From the NCBI RefSeq assembly GCF_003243515.1, contig NZ_QFRA01000008.1, positions 6,433-70,432 of the forward strand: 64,000 bases of DNA, given 5' to 3'. Source of the DNA: Corynebacterium kroppenstedtii (GTDB taxonomy: Bacteria; Actinomycetota; Actinomycetes; Mycobacteriales; Mycobacteriaceae). A model generated the notes under the pieces. The model had not been told where the DNA came from. It did not search any database and was given only the letters and a program-made list of their open reading frames with translations. A program made the position numbers and the translations under genes. Positions within the stretch are counted from its first letter, which is position 1; each line of letters begins with the position of its first letter. This document shows, piece after piece, positions 8,897 to 17,328 of the stretch.

Positions 8897-10477
8897 TTAT
8901 TTCTCCACCGAGCTACTGAGTTTATCGTCGATGCTTCGCCGCGTTTCGACCCGATCGTCAAATGGATGAGTTGTATCACCAATCAGCTGACCAGTTTCAT
9001 GGCCTTTACCTGCGACGATAACTGCGTCACCGGGCTGGGCCCATTGGATCGCTGCTCGGATCGCTTCTCTACGATCACCGATCTCACGAATGGTAGGCCG
9101 ATGCTCCGAACCCTCTGTTTTTACTTTATTGCGAGATTCGTCCGTACCGTCAACACTTGCATGGTCAGCAACTTCCTTCGCCCCTGCCACTACTTGTTGG
9201 CGTATCGAGGCTGGATCTTCACTACGCGGATTATCATCGGTGACAATAACTAGATCGCTACGTAGCGCTGCTTCACGTCCCATGATGGGGCGTTTTGAAT
9301 GATCCCGATCTCCGCCGGCCCCGACGACAATGGCAATCCGGCCCCGCACATGTGCACGAAGCGTATCCAAGACGGCAGCAATTGCCCCCGGCTTATGGGC
9401 ATAGTCCACGACGGCCATAAAATCCTGGCCACAATCAATACGTTCTAATCGGCCGGGCACGGTCACAGTGGAGAGCCCCTCAATGGCGTCCTCGGCTTTC
9501 ATCCCGGTCTTCACGAGGAGCCCCATCGCCAACATCGCATTAGCGACGTTAAAACGGCCAGGCATCGGTATATGCAGTGTCATCCCGTTCGCGCCGAAGC
9601 CGTACAGCTCGGCCGTCTGCACACCGTTATCCATGACGGAGGAAGGCCCAGCCCACACATCCGGCTGAAGCGATGCGTCGTGTTCCGACGCAGCTTCCGT
9701 CGACACCGTGAACGGATGAGGCAGCATCGTCGCTAATCTCTGTCCCCACGCGTCATCAATGCATACGACGGCGGTCTCCGCATGCAGGGGCGAATCCTCC
9801 TTAAACAGCCGCGCTTTCGTCTGGAAGTAATCCTCCATCGTGGGGTGGAAATCCAGGTGATCCTGGGACAAATTAGTAAATCCCGCGACGGAGAAATGAG
9901 TTCCCAAAACACGACCCAACGCAATCGCGTGACTGGAAACCTCCATCACCACGTGCGTCACGCCTCGCTTTTTCATCATGGCGAAAAGTTCTTGAAGATT
10001 AGGGGCTTCGGGGGTGGTGAGAGTCGAAGGAACCTTCTCCCCATTAATCCTGGTACCCGTGGTACCGATCAGCCCGGTTGAAATGCCGTGATGAAGGAGA
10101 GCAGCTTCAACCATGTAACTCGTGGTGGTTTTCCCTGCTGTCCCGGTGATACCGATCACTGTCAAGTCGCGGGAAGGGTGATCATAAACAGCCGACGACA
10201 CCGCCCCGAGCACGGCACGAACATCATCAACGACGATAATCGGCAGCTCCTCACGCGTAACCTTCTCTACCCCATCGTGATCAGTCAAGACCGCTGCTGC
10301 TGACGAGGAGTCCGCAAATTGTGCACCATGGACATGGAGTCCAGGCACCCCGGCAAAGAGCCCACATTCTGGCAAAGCCTGAGCATTAAGCCCAATATCC
10401 GTGACGACTAGGTTCGGGTCATCAGCCCGAATGAGGCGGCCACCCGATATTTCCGCAAGTTCTTGCAGCGTTGCCAT
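8897..10477 (-). CDS. murE: UDP-MurNAc-dipeptide--meso-diaminopimelate ligase MurE
   Basis: Adds the third stem amino acid. The DDNPRSEDP motif contains DNPR, the hallmark of enzymes that select meso-diaminopimelate rather than lysine, so this cell wall is DAP-type, consistent with the asnB/ltsA gene at 51.7 kb. ATP-binding GITGTAGKTTTSYM and NLSQDHLDFHPTM are visible. The frame opens six codons earlier at a GTG, but that extension contains the AAGGAG ribosome-binding site lying 6 nt before ATG 10477, so ATG 10477 (526 aa) is the start. Confidence 0.96.
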   Translation of the reverse strand: MATLQELAEISGGRLIRADDPNLVVTDIGLNAQALPECGLFAGVPGLHVHGAQFADSSSAAAVLTDHDGVEKVTREELPIIVVDDVRAVLGAVSSAVYDHPSRDLTVIGITGTAGKTTTSYMVEAALLHHGISTGLIGTTGTRINGEKVPSTLTTPEAPNLQELFAMMKKRGVTHVVMEVSSHAIALGRVLGTHFSVAGFTNLSQDHLDFHPTMEDYFQTKARLFKEDSPLHAETAVVCIDDAWGQRLATMLPHPFTVSTEAASEHDASLQPDVWAGPSSVMDNGVQTAELYGFGANGMTLHIPMPGRFNVANAMLAMGLLVKTGMKAEDAIEGLSTVTVPGRLERIDCGQDFMAVVDYAHKPGAIAAVLDTLRAHVRGRIAIVVGAGGDRDHSKRPIMGREAALRSDLVIVTDDNPRSEDPASIRQQVVAGAKEVADHASVDGTDESRNKVKTEGSEHRPTIREIGDRREAIRAAIQWAQPGDAVIVAGKGHETGQLIGDTTHPFDDRVETRRSIDDKLSSSVEK

Positions 10478-10553
10478 GACAATCTCCTTGATCACGATCT
10501 AGACGGCGAAGGATAACGCGATAAACGATGCTTCCAACAGTAGAAATCTTGAG

Positions 10554-12476
10554 CTACCCTGCCTGCAATAAGAGGGTGTCACTTGGTTCTTTCGACGGCG
10601 GAACGTTGTAGCGGTTAAGCGCCCACGACGCGATGTCGTGGAACAGCGGCGCTGCCGACTGACCACCTTCACCATGAACGCCACGGGCCGGGTTGTTCAG
10701 CATGATGGCAACAACGAAGCGTGGGTCGTCGGCCGGGGCAATCCCGGCGAATGTGATCCAGTACTTCGAATTGGAATATGCACCGGTGTCCGGATCAACC
10801 TGCTGGGCTGTTCCCGTCTTACCTGCAATTTGATACCCGTCAATAGCCGCGCCGGGTCCTGTACCCTGCTGGTTTCCGCTGTCCTTCTGGACAACCCCGC
10901 GGAACATGTTGCGGACCGTTCGTGCCGTCTGGGCACTCACCACCCGCGTTTCGCTGGGAGCATCAGTGGATACTTCTTTTCCGTCGGGGTCTTTGATGCT
11001 CTTCACGATTCGGGGTTCGATACGCACCCCGTCATTGGCGATGGTTTGGTAGATGCTCGCCATCTGCAGGAGGGATGTTGAAAAGCCCTGGCCGATGGGG
11101 AGGTTCGCAAATGTACCGGCCGCCCACTGTGAGCGCGGAGGCAGAAATCCGCTGGTCTCATTGGGTAGCTCGACTCCCGTCGCCTGTCCGATCCCGAATT
11201 TATTCAGATAATTATTAAACGAATCCGGCCCGACCCGCTGCGCAAGCATCAAAGTTCCGACGTTGGACGACTTACTGAAAATACCTGTCGTGGTGTACGG
11301 AGTGACGCCGTGGTCCCACGCATCCTTGACAGTAACGCCGGAGTCGTTAATTGACCCTGGTACCTGCAGGACTTCGTCAGGAGTGGTTTTCTTATCCTCA
11401 ATCGATGCGGCGGCGGTAATAACCTTGCCGACCGATCCCGGTTCGAAGGGGTTGCTTATCGTCCGATCCCCAAACTGCTTGCCTTCTTTGAGCTGCTTCT
11501 CGATGTCGCCGTTCGGGTCAATCGTTCCCGTCGTAGCCATGGACAATATGTGGCCTGACTTGGCGTCGAGCACCACCGCACTAGCGTCCTCTGCACCGGA
11601 ATTGGCCTTGGCTTGTTCCAGACTCTGCTGCACGAAAGTCTGCATGTCGTTATCCAAGGTCAGCTGATAGCTATCGCCATCAATCGCCGGGTGCTCGTCC
11701 CGACGAGAACCAGGGATTGCCATCCCTTGGGCAGCAATATCGACAGTGTAGCTTCCGTTCGTCCCCTGGAGGTCAGAGTCCTGCGAGAGCTCCAGCCCGA
11801 ACTGTCCCGATCCATCCTGACTTAACTTGCCAAGAACATTTTCGCCGATAGCGCCATTCGGGTACTGGCGGACGTCTTGTCGCTCCGCAGTGATCTCCGG
11901 GTACTTCTTAACGATCTTTTCCGCTTTATCCGGATCCACATTGCGAACCAGAACGGAATAATCATCATCGGAAGTTAATTTCTTTTCAATATCCTCCGAC
12001 TTCACATCATCCGCTTTGTCGTCATCACCAATCATCCGAGGAAGATCGTCGGCAATATCCTTCATCCGCTGGTCAGGATCTGGATAACTATCAGGGTTAA
12101 TCTCATGCCGCTTCTCCATGAAGCTGCGCAATTTGTTCGGATGCACGGACAGCAGTGACGATTCCATGGTGTAGGCAAGATTCTCACCATTGGTGTCGGT
12201 GATAGTCCCTCGTCGGGCCGGTTCGGCGATTTTTACCCGACGCTGTTCCTGGGCCTGCGACGACAAGTTCGGCCCGATAATCAGCTGGACCCATACAAGA
12301 CGCAAAATAAGGACGATCAGTAAAGCGATAATGATCGCCCGGAGAAGATTGAGGCGCCGCATGGCTGCCTTGGCACCTGTTATTAACGATGTCCCCGCCA
12401 TGCTGTTACGTAGCGGTGCATCAGGAGAGCTCCCTGTTCTGGGATTCCGAGGCCGACGAGATGAACTGTTACTCAT
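10554..12476 (-). CDS. ftsI: FtsI/PbpB, septal class B penicillin-binding protein
   Basis: Division-specific transpeptidase that cross-links septal peptidoglycan, working with FtsW. It has a short basic cytoplasmic N-terminus, one membrane helix (LLRAIIIALLIVLILRLVWV, about residues 40-60), a pedestal domain beginning RRGTITDTNG, and a transpeptidase domain with SVGK (SXXK, about residue 348), SSN (about residue 402) and KTGT (about residue 552). No PASTA repeat is present. The start at 12476 has GGAG 5 nt upstream; an in-frame ATG at 12500 is the alternative. A 211-nt gap separates it from ftsL, so it may have its own promoter. Confidence 0.95.
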   Translation of the reverse strand: MSNSSSRRPRNPRTGSSPDAPLRNSMAGTSLITGAKAAMRRLNLLRAIIIALLIVLILRLVWVQLIIGPNLSSQAQEQRRVKIAEPARRGTITDTNGENLAYTMESSLLSVHPNKLRSFMEKRHEINPDSYPDPDQRMKDIADDLPRMIGDDDKADDVKSEDIEKKLTSDDDYSVLVRNVDPDKAEKIVKKYPEITAERQDVRQYPNGAIGENVLGKLSQDGSGQFGLELSQDSDLQGTNGSYTVDIAAQGMAIPGSRRDEHPAIDGDSYQLTLDNDMQTFVQQSLEQAKANSGAEDASAVVLDAKSGHILSMATTGTIDPNGDIEKQLKEGKQFGDRTISNPFEPGSVGKVITAAASIEDKKTTPDEVLQVPGSINDSGVTVKDAWDHGVTPYTTTGIFSKSSNVGTLMLAQRVGPDSFNNYLNKFGIGQATGVELPNETSGFLPPRSQWAAGTFANLPIGQGFSTSLLQMASIYQTIANDGVRIEPRIVKSIKDPDGKEVSTDAPSETRVVSAQTARTVRNMFRGVVQKDSGNQQGTGPGAAIDGYQIAGKTGTAQQVDPDTGAYSNSKYWITFAGIAPADDPRFVVAIMLNNPARGVHGEGGQSAAPLFHDIASWALNRYNVPPSKEPSDTLLLQAG

Positions 12477-12687
12477 GGATTCTCCGGTCCCCCTTCTCAT
12501 GCCTCATTTACCTGATCACCACATATCTTCTACAGATTACTGCCGCCACCTCAAGGTGGGCGATGTTCCGCACTCACATCCGGAACCCTCGCAAAATAGT
12601 ACACAAGCAACCTGACACATCCGGTTCACCTCACACTGCCCAGCCTGACCTGCGACGATCCACAGATCGGATTATTCCCGGACAGTC

Positions 12688-13587
12688 CTAGGGAATCGGC
12701 ACGGCAGCATCGCCAGCCAGTGCAGCTGCCGGCGCAGGGTTGGCGCCTTCCGCCTGGTCTGCAGGTAATGGGGCTTCGCGGTCAAGTCCTTCACCCTGAC
12801 TAACAGCCTGGTTATCGCCCTGCGCCGCTACTGCCCCAGCCGTATTGTCCTGGTACGGAGCCAATTGCGCTGGTCGGTTGTTGTCACGGCCTGACGAGGA
12901 AGAAGACGTTGCAGACCTTGACGTATTTTTCGTTTTCTCGGGATCCGACGAGGCCTTCGCCTTGGGATCCGCTCCGCTATTAATGTCGTGAATCTCGTGA
13001 GTCTTTGAAGGATCGGCGGCCCTATTCTCAACCACGGAACCGTCGGGATTGACGGTCATAATCCCCGGCTGATCAGGAACAACCATGCCGTCCTCCGACG
13101 CCTTCTTGGCAACTTCTGAGTCCGAGCTCGCGTTCTTGACGTCGCGATGCAGTCCTTCCAACTCGTTATCCAGAGTTGTCTTCTGATCTTTCGCCTTCTG
13201 AATGGCGAACGACTGCTGCGTCGTCACTCCAGAAAGGTACATCGTGACGCCCACGCCGACGCCGATAAACAAGATACATACGACGATGAACTGGATCGTG
13301 GTCCTCTTGACTCGTCGTTCTTCGGAAACGACACGTCGGCCTCGGACGGAAATGACCTGACGTGAGCCCATTCTCTTCGCGGCGCTCGTCCTCTTTTTCC
13401 TCGCTACGGACGTACTCGAGGAGCGGAGGTTATTGCTCTCCCGACGCGACCGAACCGGCGTTTCTGCTCGTCGGTCACGTGAGGCGGTCCGCGTCAATGT
13501 CGCCGTAGAGGCACGCCCCGCGGTGTCGACGTCATGGTCGTGGCTTGCCCGTCGAGCTGTTGTTCCAGCTCCTGTCAAGGTAGTCAT
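12688..13587 (-). CDS. ftsL: FtsL-like bitopic division protein (Rv2164c type)
   Basis: 299-residue protein with a long basic, disordered cytoplasmic N-terminus, one transmembrane helix (FIVVCILFIGVGVGVTMYL, about residues 103-121) and a short extracytoplasmic heptad-like stretch (QKAKDQKTTLDNELEGLHRD), followed by a low-complexity Ser/Pro/Ala-rich tail. That layout and its place between rsmH and ftsI are those of actinobacterial FtsL, which bridges FtsQ/FtsB to FtsI/FtsW. Its ATG overlaps the rsmH stop (ATGA) and has AGGAG just upstream. Sequence similarity among FtsL proteins is low, so the name rests on topology and context. Confidence 0.82.
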   Translation of the reverse strand: MTTLTGAGTTARRASHDHDVDTAGRASTATLTRTASRDRRAETPVRSRRESNNLRSSSTSVARKKRTSAAKRMGSRQVISVRGRRVVSEERRVKRTTIQFIVVCILFIGVGVGVTMYLSGVTTQQSFAIQKAKDQKTTLDNELEGLHRDVKNASSDSEVAKKASEDGMVVPDQPGIMTVNPDGSVVENRAADPSKTHEIHDINSGADPKAKASSDPEKTKNTSRSATSSSSSGRDNNRPAQLAPYQDNTAGAVAAQGDNQAVSQGEGLDREAPLPADQAEGANPAPAAALAGDAAVPIP

Positions 13588-14756
13588 TGTTCTCCTTCGA
13601 CGTCTTCGCGGTGTGAAATGCTCTGTTGTGCGGAAGAGACCAGCTGTTCTCTTCCAGTTGGGTGGGCCTCGTGCCGGGATTCTGATCGAGCTGAATATGT
13701 GGTGGATGATCCCGAAGCCCTCACCGAGGTACCGCCCGGCGGCGGGCTCGAGTGCGAGTAACCCGTTCTCTCTACGGCACGGACGCGGACCGAATGTGCT
13801 CGCGGATTCTTATTATTCTCCTGCTCATCGGCCTTTTCCGAACCCCGCGTCACCAAGTGAAAATCGGGGGCACTGTTGGGCAGATCAATAGGAAGTCCCG
13901 GAGGGGTCTTCGATTCGGTCAGCTCCGCCAGTTCCCTCTTCACAATTTTGTCTTCAAGGCTTTGGTAGCTCATGAACACTGCCCGGCCACCAAGGTGGAG
14001 GTAGGAGCAGACTTTCGGAATGACCCGACGCAGAGCATCCAGCTCAGCATTGACCTCAACGCGCAAAGCTTGAAAGGTCCTCTTCGCCGGATGACCCCCA
14101 TGACGGCGGGCAGACGCCGGAATTGTTGCGTAGATAAGGTCCACTAACCGCTGCGACGTGGTCCAGGGTTCTTTCTCACGCTCACGAACAATGGCACGAG
14201 CGAGAGGCCCGGCGAAGCGTTCATCACCGTATGTTTTTAAAATGCGAGCCAGCTCACCGTGGCTATACGTATTAAGGACATCGGCGGCAGTTTTGCCCGT
14301 CGACGTATCCATCCGCATGTCCAGCGGGCCGTCGTCGCGGTAGGTAAAACCCCGGTCCACCTGATCTAGCTGCATCGACGACACGCCAAGATCAAAGAAG
14401 CCGGCGCTAATACCGTGCGCGTGGAAAGCGTCGACAACTGGATGATCAGCATCGTCTAATGCCTCATCGAAGTTGTCGAAGCGGGCGTGAACTGGGTAAA
14501 ACCGGTCCCGAAATCGGGACAGCCGCTCAGTGGTTCGAGACAGTTCCTTCTTATCGCGGTCGACCCCGATAACCATTGCCCACGGGAAACGCTCAAGGAA
14601 GGCTTCGGTGTGGCCGCCAGCTCCAAGGGTGCCGTCGAGAATGACCGATAGCGCCGAGCTCTCTGATGATTCTGCGACCGTGGGAGCTATGAGCTCAACC
14701 ATGCGTTCCAGCATGACGGGAACGTGACCATGCGTACCAGTGTGGCGGTCGGCCAT
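13584..14756 (-). CDS. rsmH: RsmH (MraW), 16S rRNA C1402 N4-methyltransferase
   Basis: SAM-dependent methyltransferase for N4 of C1402 in 16S rRNA. The N-terminal HVPVMLERMVELIAP and DGTLGAGGHTEAFLERFP segments form the SAM site; FFDLGVSSMQLDQVDRGFTY, PLDMRMD and RTFQALRVEVNAEL are RsmH signatures. ATG at 14756 is preceded by GAGGGG inside a 5-codon upstream extension, so the shorter start (390 aa) is chosen. The C-terminus has about 60 extra charged residues beyond the methyltransferase fold. It overlaps ftsL by 4 nt. Confidence 0.96.
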   Translation of the reverse strand: MADRHTGTHGHVPVMLERMVELIAPTVAESSESSALSVILDGTLGAGGHTEAFLERFPWAMVIGVDRDKKELSRTTERLSRFRDRFYPVHARFDNFDEALDDADHPVVDAFHAHGISAGFFDLGVSSMQLDQVDRGFTYRDDGPLDMRMDTSTGKTAADVLNTYSHGELARILKTYGDERFAGPLARAIVREREKEPWTTSQRLVDLIYATIPASARRHGGHPAKRTFQALRVEVNAELDALRRVIPKVCSYLHLGGRAVFMSYQSLEDKIVKRELAELTESKTPPGLPIDLPNSAPDFHLVTRGSEKADEQENNKNPRAHSVRVRAVERTGYSHSSPPPGGTSVRASGSSTTYSARSESRHEAHPTGREQLVSSAQQSISHREDVEGEQ

Positions 14757-14957
14757 TGTCCCCTCTTTCATCGTCGCGGTCAGAATAACGTGTGGTCGTG
14801 TCCGTGGAGAGGAATGTAAACAGGGCCCTACCCGCTCAGTGCCTGGTGTTGGGGAAGTACATCAGGATCCAAACGGGCAGAGGCCTGCACACATTCCTTA
14901 CACTCGCTGTAGATCTTTGCGCCGTTCGACCAGATCAGGAGGTGAACTAAGGATTCC

Positions 14958-15389
14958 TTAGAGGAAATCCATGAAGGCAGCATCGTCACCGTTGGCGTAG
15001 CTTTCTTCATGTTCGGCTTGGTACTGATTCCACGACTCCGCATTCCAGATTTCGACGAAATCAACAGAACCAATCACGACGCATTCTTTGCTTAACCCCG
15101 CGTAGCGACGATGATCAGGCGAAATAGTTATTCGCCCATGACCATCAACGGATTGTTCATCCGCGCTGGCCGCTAGGTTACGCACAAATGCACGAGCCTC
15201 CGGGTTAGTTCGAGATGCAGCAGCGGCCTTACGAGCGCGTTCGAGGAACACGTTGCGTGGATAGATGGCTAATGAATGGTCTTGGCCTTTCGTCACCATC
15301 AAGCCCTCTGCTAACTCATTGCGAAACTTTGCCGGAAGAGTCAAGCGTCCTTTGTCGTCCATCTTGGGGGTGAAAGTACCGAAGAACAT
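14958..15389 (-). CDS. mraZ: MraZ, transcriptional regulator of the division cluster
   Basis: 143-residue DNA-binding protein with two AbrB-like repeats, each with the DXXXR signature: DDKGRLTLPAKFR near the N-terminus and DGHGRITISPDHRR in the second half. MraZ forms ring oligomers that bind direct repeats upstream of its own gene and so controls the mra/dcw operon; the matching repeat array is at 15514-15558. The frame is open 27 codons further upstream, but the conserved family start is MFFGTFTPK, and ATG 15389 has AAGGAG/GAAGG upstream. Confidence 0.96.
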   Translation of the reverse strand: MFFGTFTPKMDDKGRLTLPAKFRNELAEGLMVTKGQDHSLAIYPRNVFLERARKAAAASRTNPEARAFVRNLAASADEQSVDGHGRITISPDHRRYAGLSKECVVIGSVDFVEIWNAESWNQYQAEHEESYANGDDAAFMDFL

Positions 15390-15513
15390 GACCTTCGGAC
15401 TCCTTCCCTCAACATCGACGACCCACATCCAGTCGATTGCCGTGTCGTTATCAGCGCCGGCCGCCAACAACGACAGTTATCTACAGAATTAGTGCGACGA
15501 ACTTACCTTGTCC

Positions 15514-15558
15514 GCCATTGGCACCCACTTTAACCCACTCTGCCCCACAACGCACCAT
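15514..15558 (-). promoter_or_regulatory. MraZ-binding box array upstream of mraZ
   Basis: On the minus strand three perfect GTGGG units start every 10 bp (plus-strand CCCAC at 15524-15528, 15534-15538 and 15544-15548). Degenerate units in the same phase flank them (ATGGT at 15554-15558, ATGGC at 15514-15518). GTGGG/TGGG direct repeats with 10-bp period upstream of mraZ are the described MraZ operator. The array lies about 125-170 nt before the mraZ ATG and just downstream of the candidate promoter, a position suited to repression. Confidence 0.85.
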
Positions 15559-15595
15559 TGGCACGACGCTTTCAGCAAATCTTTAGCTTTTTTTC

Positions 15596-15625
15596 ATTAT
15601 GACAACGCGACCCAATCACAGGCAA
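15596..15625 (-). promoter_or_regulatory. Candidate mraZ promoter
   Basis: Minus-strand TTGCCT (15620-15625) and CATAAT (15596-15601) are separated by 18 bp, a plausible housekeeping-sigma -35/-10 pair. The predicted transcription start near 15589 would place the MraZ-box array 30-75 nt downstream. Read by eye only. Confidence 0.45.
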
Positions 15626-15885
15626 CACTTGTGATACTACGCCATTTTACCCTTTTGACGTGCGTAAGTACCTGATAAATTGACATAACAACCGACGCTG
15701 GAAACGCCGATCGAACCTCTTGACGGGCCGGCACCATCCAGCCCCAGTGAGGGCACACCCGAGATAACAGAGCGCAATGAGCAGCAAGAAAGCACGCGAT
15801 AGTCGTGCCACTTTAGGCACATAAGTTCATTCAGTCCCCATCAGCCAGAGAAATAACGTCATTTTCAGCAAAAAGCTGAGAATCA

Positions 15886-15910
15886 GTGAATTGAAGTGGG
15901 GCAAAGTGGG
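15886..15910 (+). promoter_or_regulatory. Second GTGGG array, inverted relative to the mraZ operator
   Basis: The plus strand has GTGGG at 15896-15900 and 15906-15910, exactly 10 bp apart, with GTGAA in the same phase at 15886-15890. The spacing equals that of the MraZ-box array 350 bp away, but the orientation is opposite and no plus-strand gene follows. It may be a distal MraZ site, perhaps for looping; this is an inference. Confidence 0.4.
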
Positions 15911-15944
15911 GGATTCTTGAGAATTGGCCCGAGGCATAAGAAAA

Positions 15945-15982
15945 AGCCCTGGTAGTGAGCTTGTCCACTTACCACCCGGGCT
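15945..15982 (-). terminator. Rho-independent terminator of the DUF3040 gene
   Basis: A 15-bp imperfect stem (15945-15959 with 15968-15982, 13 pairs) has an 8-nt loop. On the minus strand it ends in GGGCT followed by TTTTTC. It would stop transcripts from the DUF3040 gene and insulate the mraZ promoter. Confidence 0.75.
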
Positions 15983-16085
15983 ACAGTGTCTTGTTAGACA
16001 GTTTTACGTTGTTTGGAAAGCCTTTCGCCGAACCTTCAGCCCCCATACGCGAAACTCGGTTCACATATAGGAACCACGGCGAACA

Positions 16086-16478
16086 TTAGCGCTCGAAACG
16101 TCGACGGAAATTCTCTTCCACACCGCCCGGCCGGCTACTCAAAGAGGATTTACGAGCTTTCCGCTGCTTTTTCGCCGCTTTGTCAGAACGATCCCCCATT
16201 GCGAGTTTCGACGAGCGGTCACCGCGTAATCCGATCACACCAGCGGCAAACATCACCAAGAAACCGGCGACCGACATCACGACAAACCACAAGCTCAGTT
16301 GCGAGAGAGCTATACCGCCAACAAGTAAGACGAGGCCAAGGATCAGCAGAGCAACGACTTTGACGAAGGCGCCACCACGCTGGATTGACCCGACGTTTTT
16401 ACCAAAGTCTGGGTCTTCCTGATACAGAGCATTCTCGATTTCGTCGAGGACACGCTGCTCTTGCTCTGAGAGGGCCAC
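16086..16478 (-). CDS. DUF3040 small membrane protein (Rv2169c type)
   Basis: 130-residue protein with an N-terminal amphipathic segment ALSEQEQRVLDEIENALYQE characteristic of DUF3040, two adjacent transmembrane helices (about residues 38-80) and a basic C-terminal tail ending RRRFER. The start is GTG at 16478, with GGAGG four nt before it; the frame is open for 35 more codons upstream without support. DUF3040 genes regularly sit upstream of mraZ in actinobacteria. No biochemical function is established. Confidence 0.88.
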   Translation of the reverse strand: MALSEQEQRVLDEIENALYQEDPDFGKNVGSIQRGGAFVKVVALLILGLVLLVGGIALSQLSLWFVVMSVAGFLVMFAAGVIGLRGDRSSKLAMGDRSDKAAKKQRKARKSSLSSRPGGVEENFRRRFER

Positions 16479-16685
16479 AACTCCTCCATTTTCCATGAAA
16501 GTACCGTTTTCTACCTGGCATAACGCTGCAGGCGCCAAAACAGTTCCGTTTATAGCTTCATTGTAACCACCATGTACCCCCATTTCTCCACCCCGGTGCG
16601 CGAAACCATGAATGACGTCGCTCCCAACCCCCGGAAGGCGCTACCCACACCCCTTTTGAGTCAACCTCGTTAAGGCCTCCAGGCT

Positions 16686-17078
16686 TTAAGCGGCAGCCGG
16701 TATCCATGCATACCGGTCATTCACAGCAGCGCGGAAATCCAAAACGAGCTGCTCAAAATGCTCAACATAAGCAACCGTCAGGGACGGGGACAATCCCAAC
16801 CGGACTCGTTCCTTAATAGGCGAATACTTCCGGAAGACATCCGACCACGGGGCCAGCTGCCCGCCATAACGGGCAAGCAGGGTCCACGCATCGCCCTTAG
16901 GCTTCCTTTTTCGGCTCGCAATAGCATCCTCGATAACAGCTCCAGCGAGGCGGAGCGCTGCGTAATAAGAGTCCAGCAAGCGCCGTTCCAATTCATCTTG
17001 GCTGACGTCGTCAGTCTTGTTAGCCAGCAATGCATCCGCTTTCCTGAGAAAACTTACCGTTGCCGCGTTCATCATCAT
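16686..17078 (-). CDS. SAV_6107-family HEPN-domain protein
   Basis: 130-residue helical protein without membrane segments. The sequence resembles the SAV_6107-like HEPN family found near mraZ in actinobacteria (recognised from pattern and position, not from a search). I do not see the RX4-6H ribonuclease motif of toxic HEPN proteins, so a catalytic role is not supported. It begins with three consecutive ATG codons; AAGGAG is 3 nt before the first and 6 nt before the second, so either start is possible. It is divergent from the GNAT gene, with a long palindrome between them. Confidence 0.75.
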   Translation of the reverse strand: MMMNAATVSFLRKADALLANKTDDVSQDELERRLLDSYYAALRLAGAVIEDAIASRKRKPKGDAWTLLARYGGQLAPWSDVFRKYSPIKERVRLGLSPSLTVAYVEHFEQLVLDFRAAVNDRYAWIPAAA

Positions 17079-17233
17079 CTACTCCTTGGAGCCTTCGTCT
17101 CTACACTTTCGAGCAAGCACTGCGATTACCGAACAGCGTCGCTACCCAGTGATGTCTTTGTCGAGCGCCTATTTCCTTGTTGACACTTGACACACTACGA
17201 AGGGGTGCGGACATAAGAGTCGAACAAAAGCAG

Positions 17234-17259
17234 AAATTTCGAACGTATATTCGAAATTT
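17234..17259. promoter_or_regulatory. SOS-box-like palindrome between HEPN and GNAT genes
   Basis: Perfect 10-bp arms (AAATTTCGAA at 17234-17243, TTCGAAATTT at 17250-17259) surround CGTATA. The inner 16 bp, TCGAACGTATATTCGA, match the actinobacterial LexA box TCGAAC-N4-GTTCGA except for one base. It lies in the 250-bp divergent intergenic region, about 70 bp before the GNAT start and 155 bp before the HEPN start. It may control either gene or both. Confidence 0.6.
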
Positions 17260-17328
17260 GCGGTAGGTAATTCCCAGCTTCTCCCGGTTAACTCCCCCGC
17301 CCCGGTTCGCGCGTGGTTTCATTAAAGA

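Larger units (their letters stand above)
15390..16085. other. 696-bp non-coding leader between the DUF3040 gene and mraZ
   Basis: No credible gene lies here. Reading in the mraZ direction it holds the DUF3040 terminator (15945-15982), an oppositely oriented pair of GTGGG boxes (15886-15910), a candidate mraZ promoter (15596-15625) and the MraZ-box array (15514-15558). The space between about 15630 and 15880 is AT-richer and shows no open frame with a ribosome-binding site. Confidence 0.7.

Noticed and set aside
15390..15470. Upstream extension of mraZ by 27 codons
   Set aside because: MraZ proteins begin with a conserved MFFG-type N-terminus directly before the first DXXXR repeat; the extension has no similarity or ribosome-binding site.
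16479..16583. Upstream extension of the DUF3040 gene by 35 codons
   Set aside because: GGAGG four nt before GTG 16478 defines the start; DUF3040 proteins begin with the ALSEQEQ-type segment.
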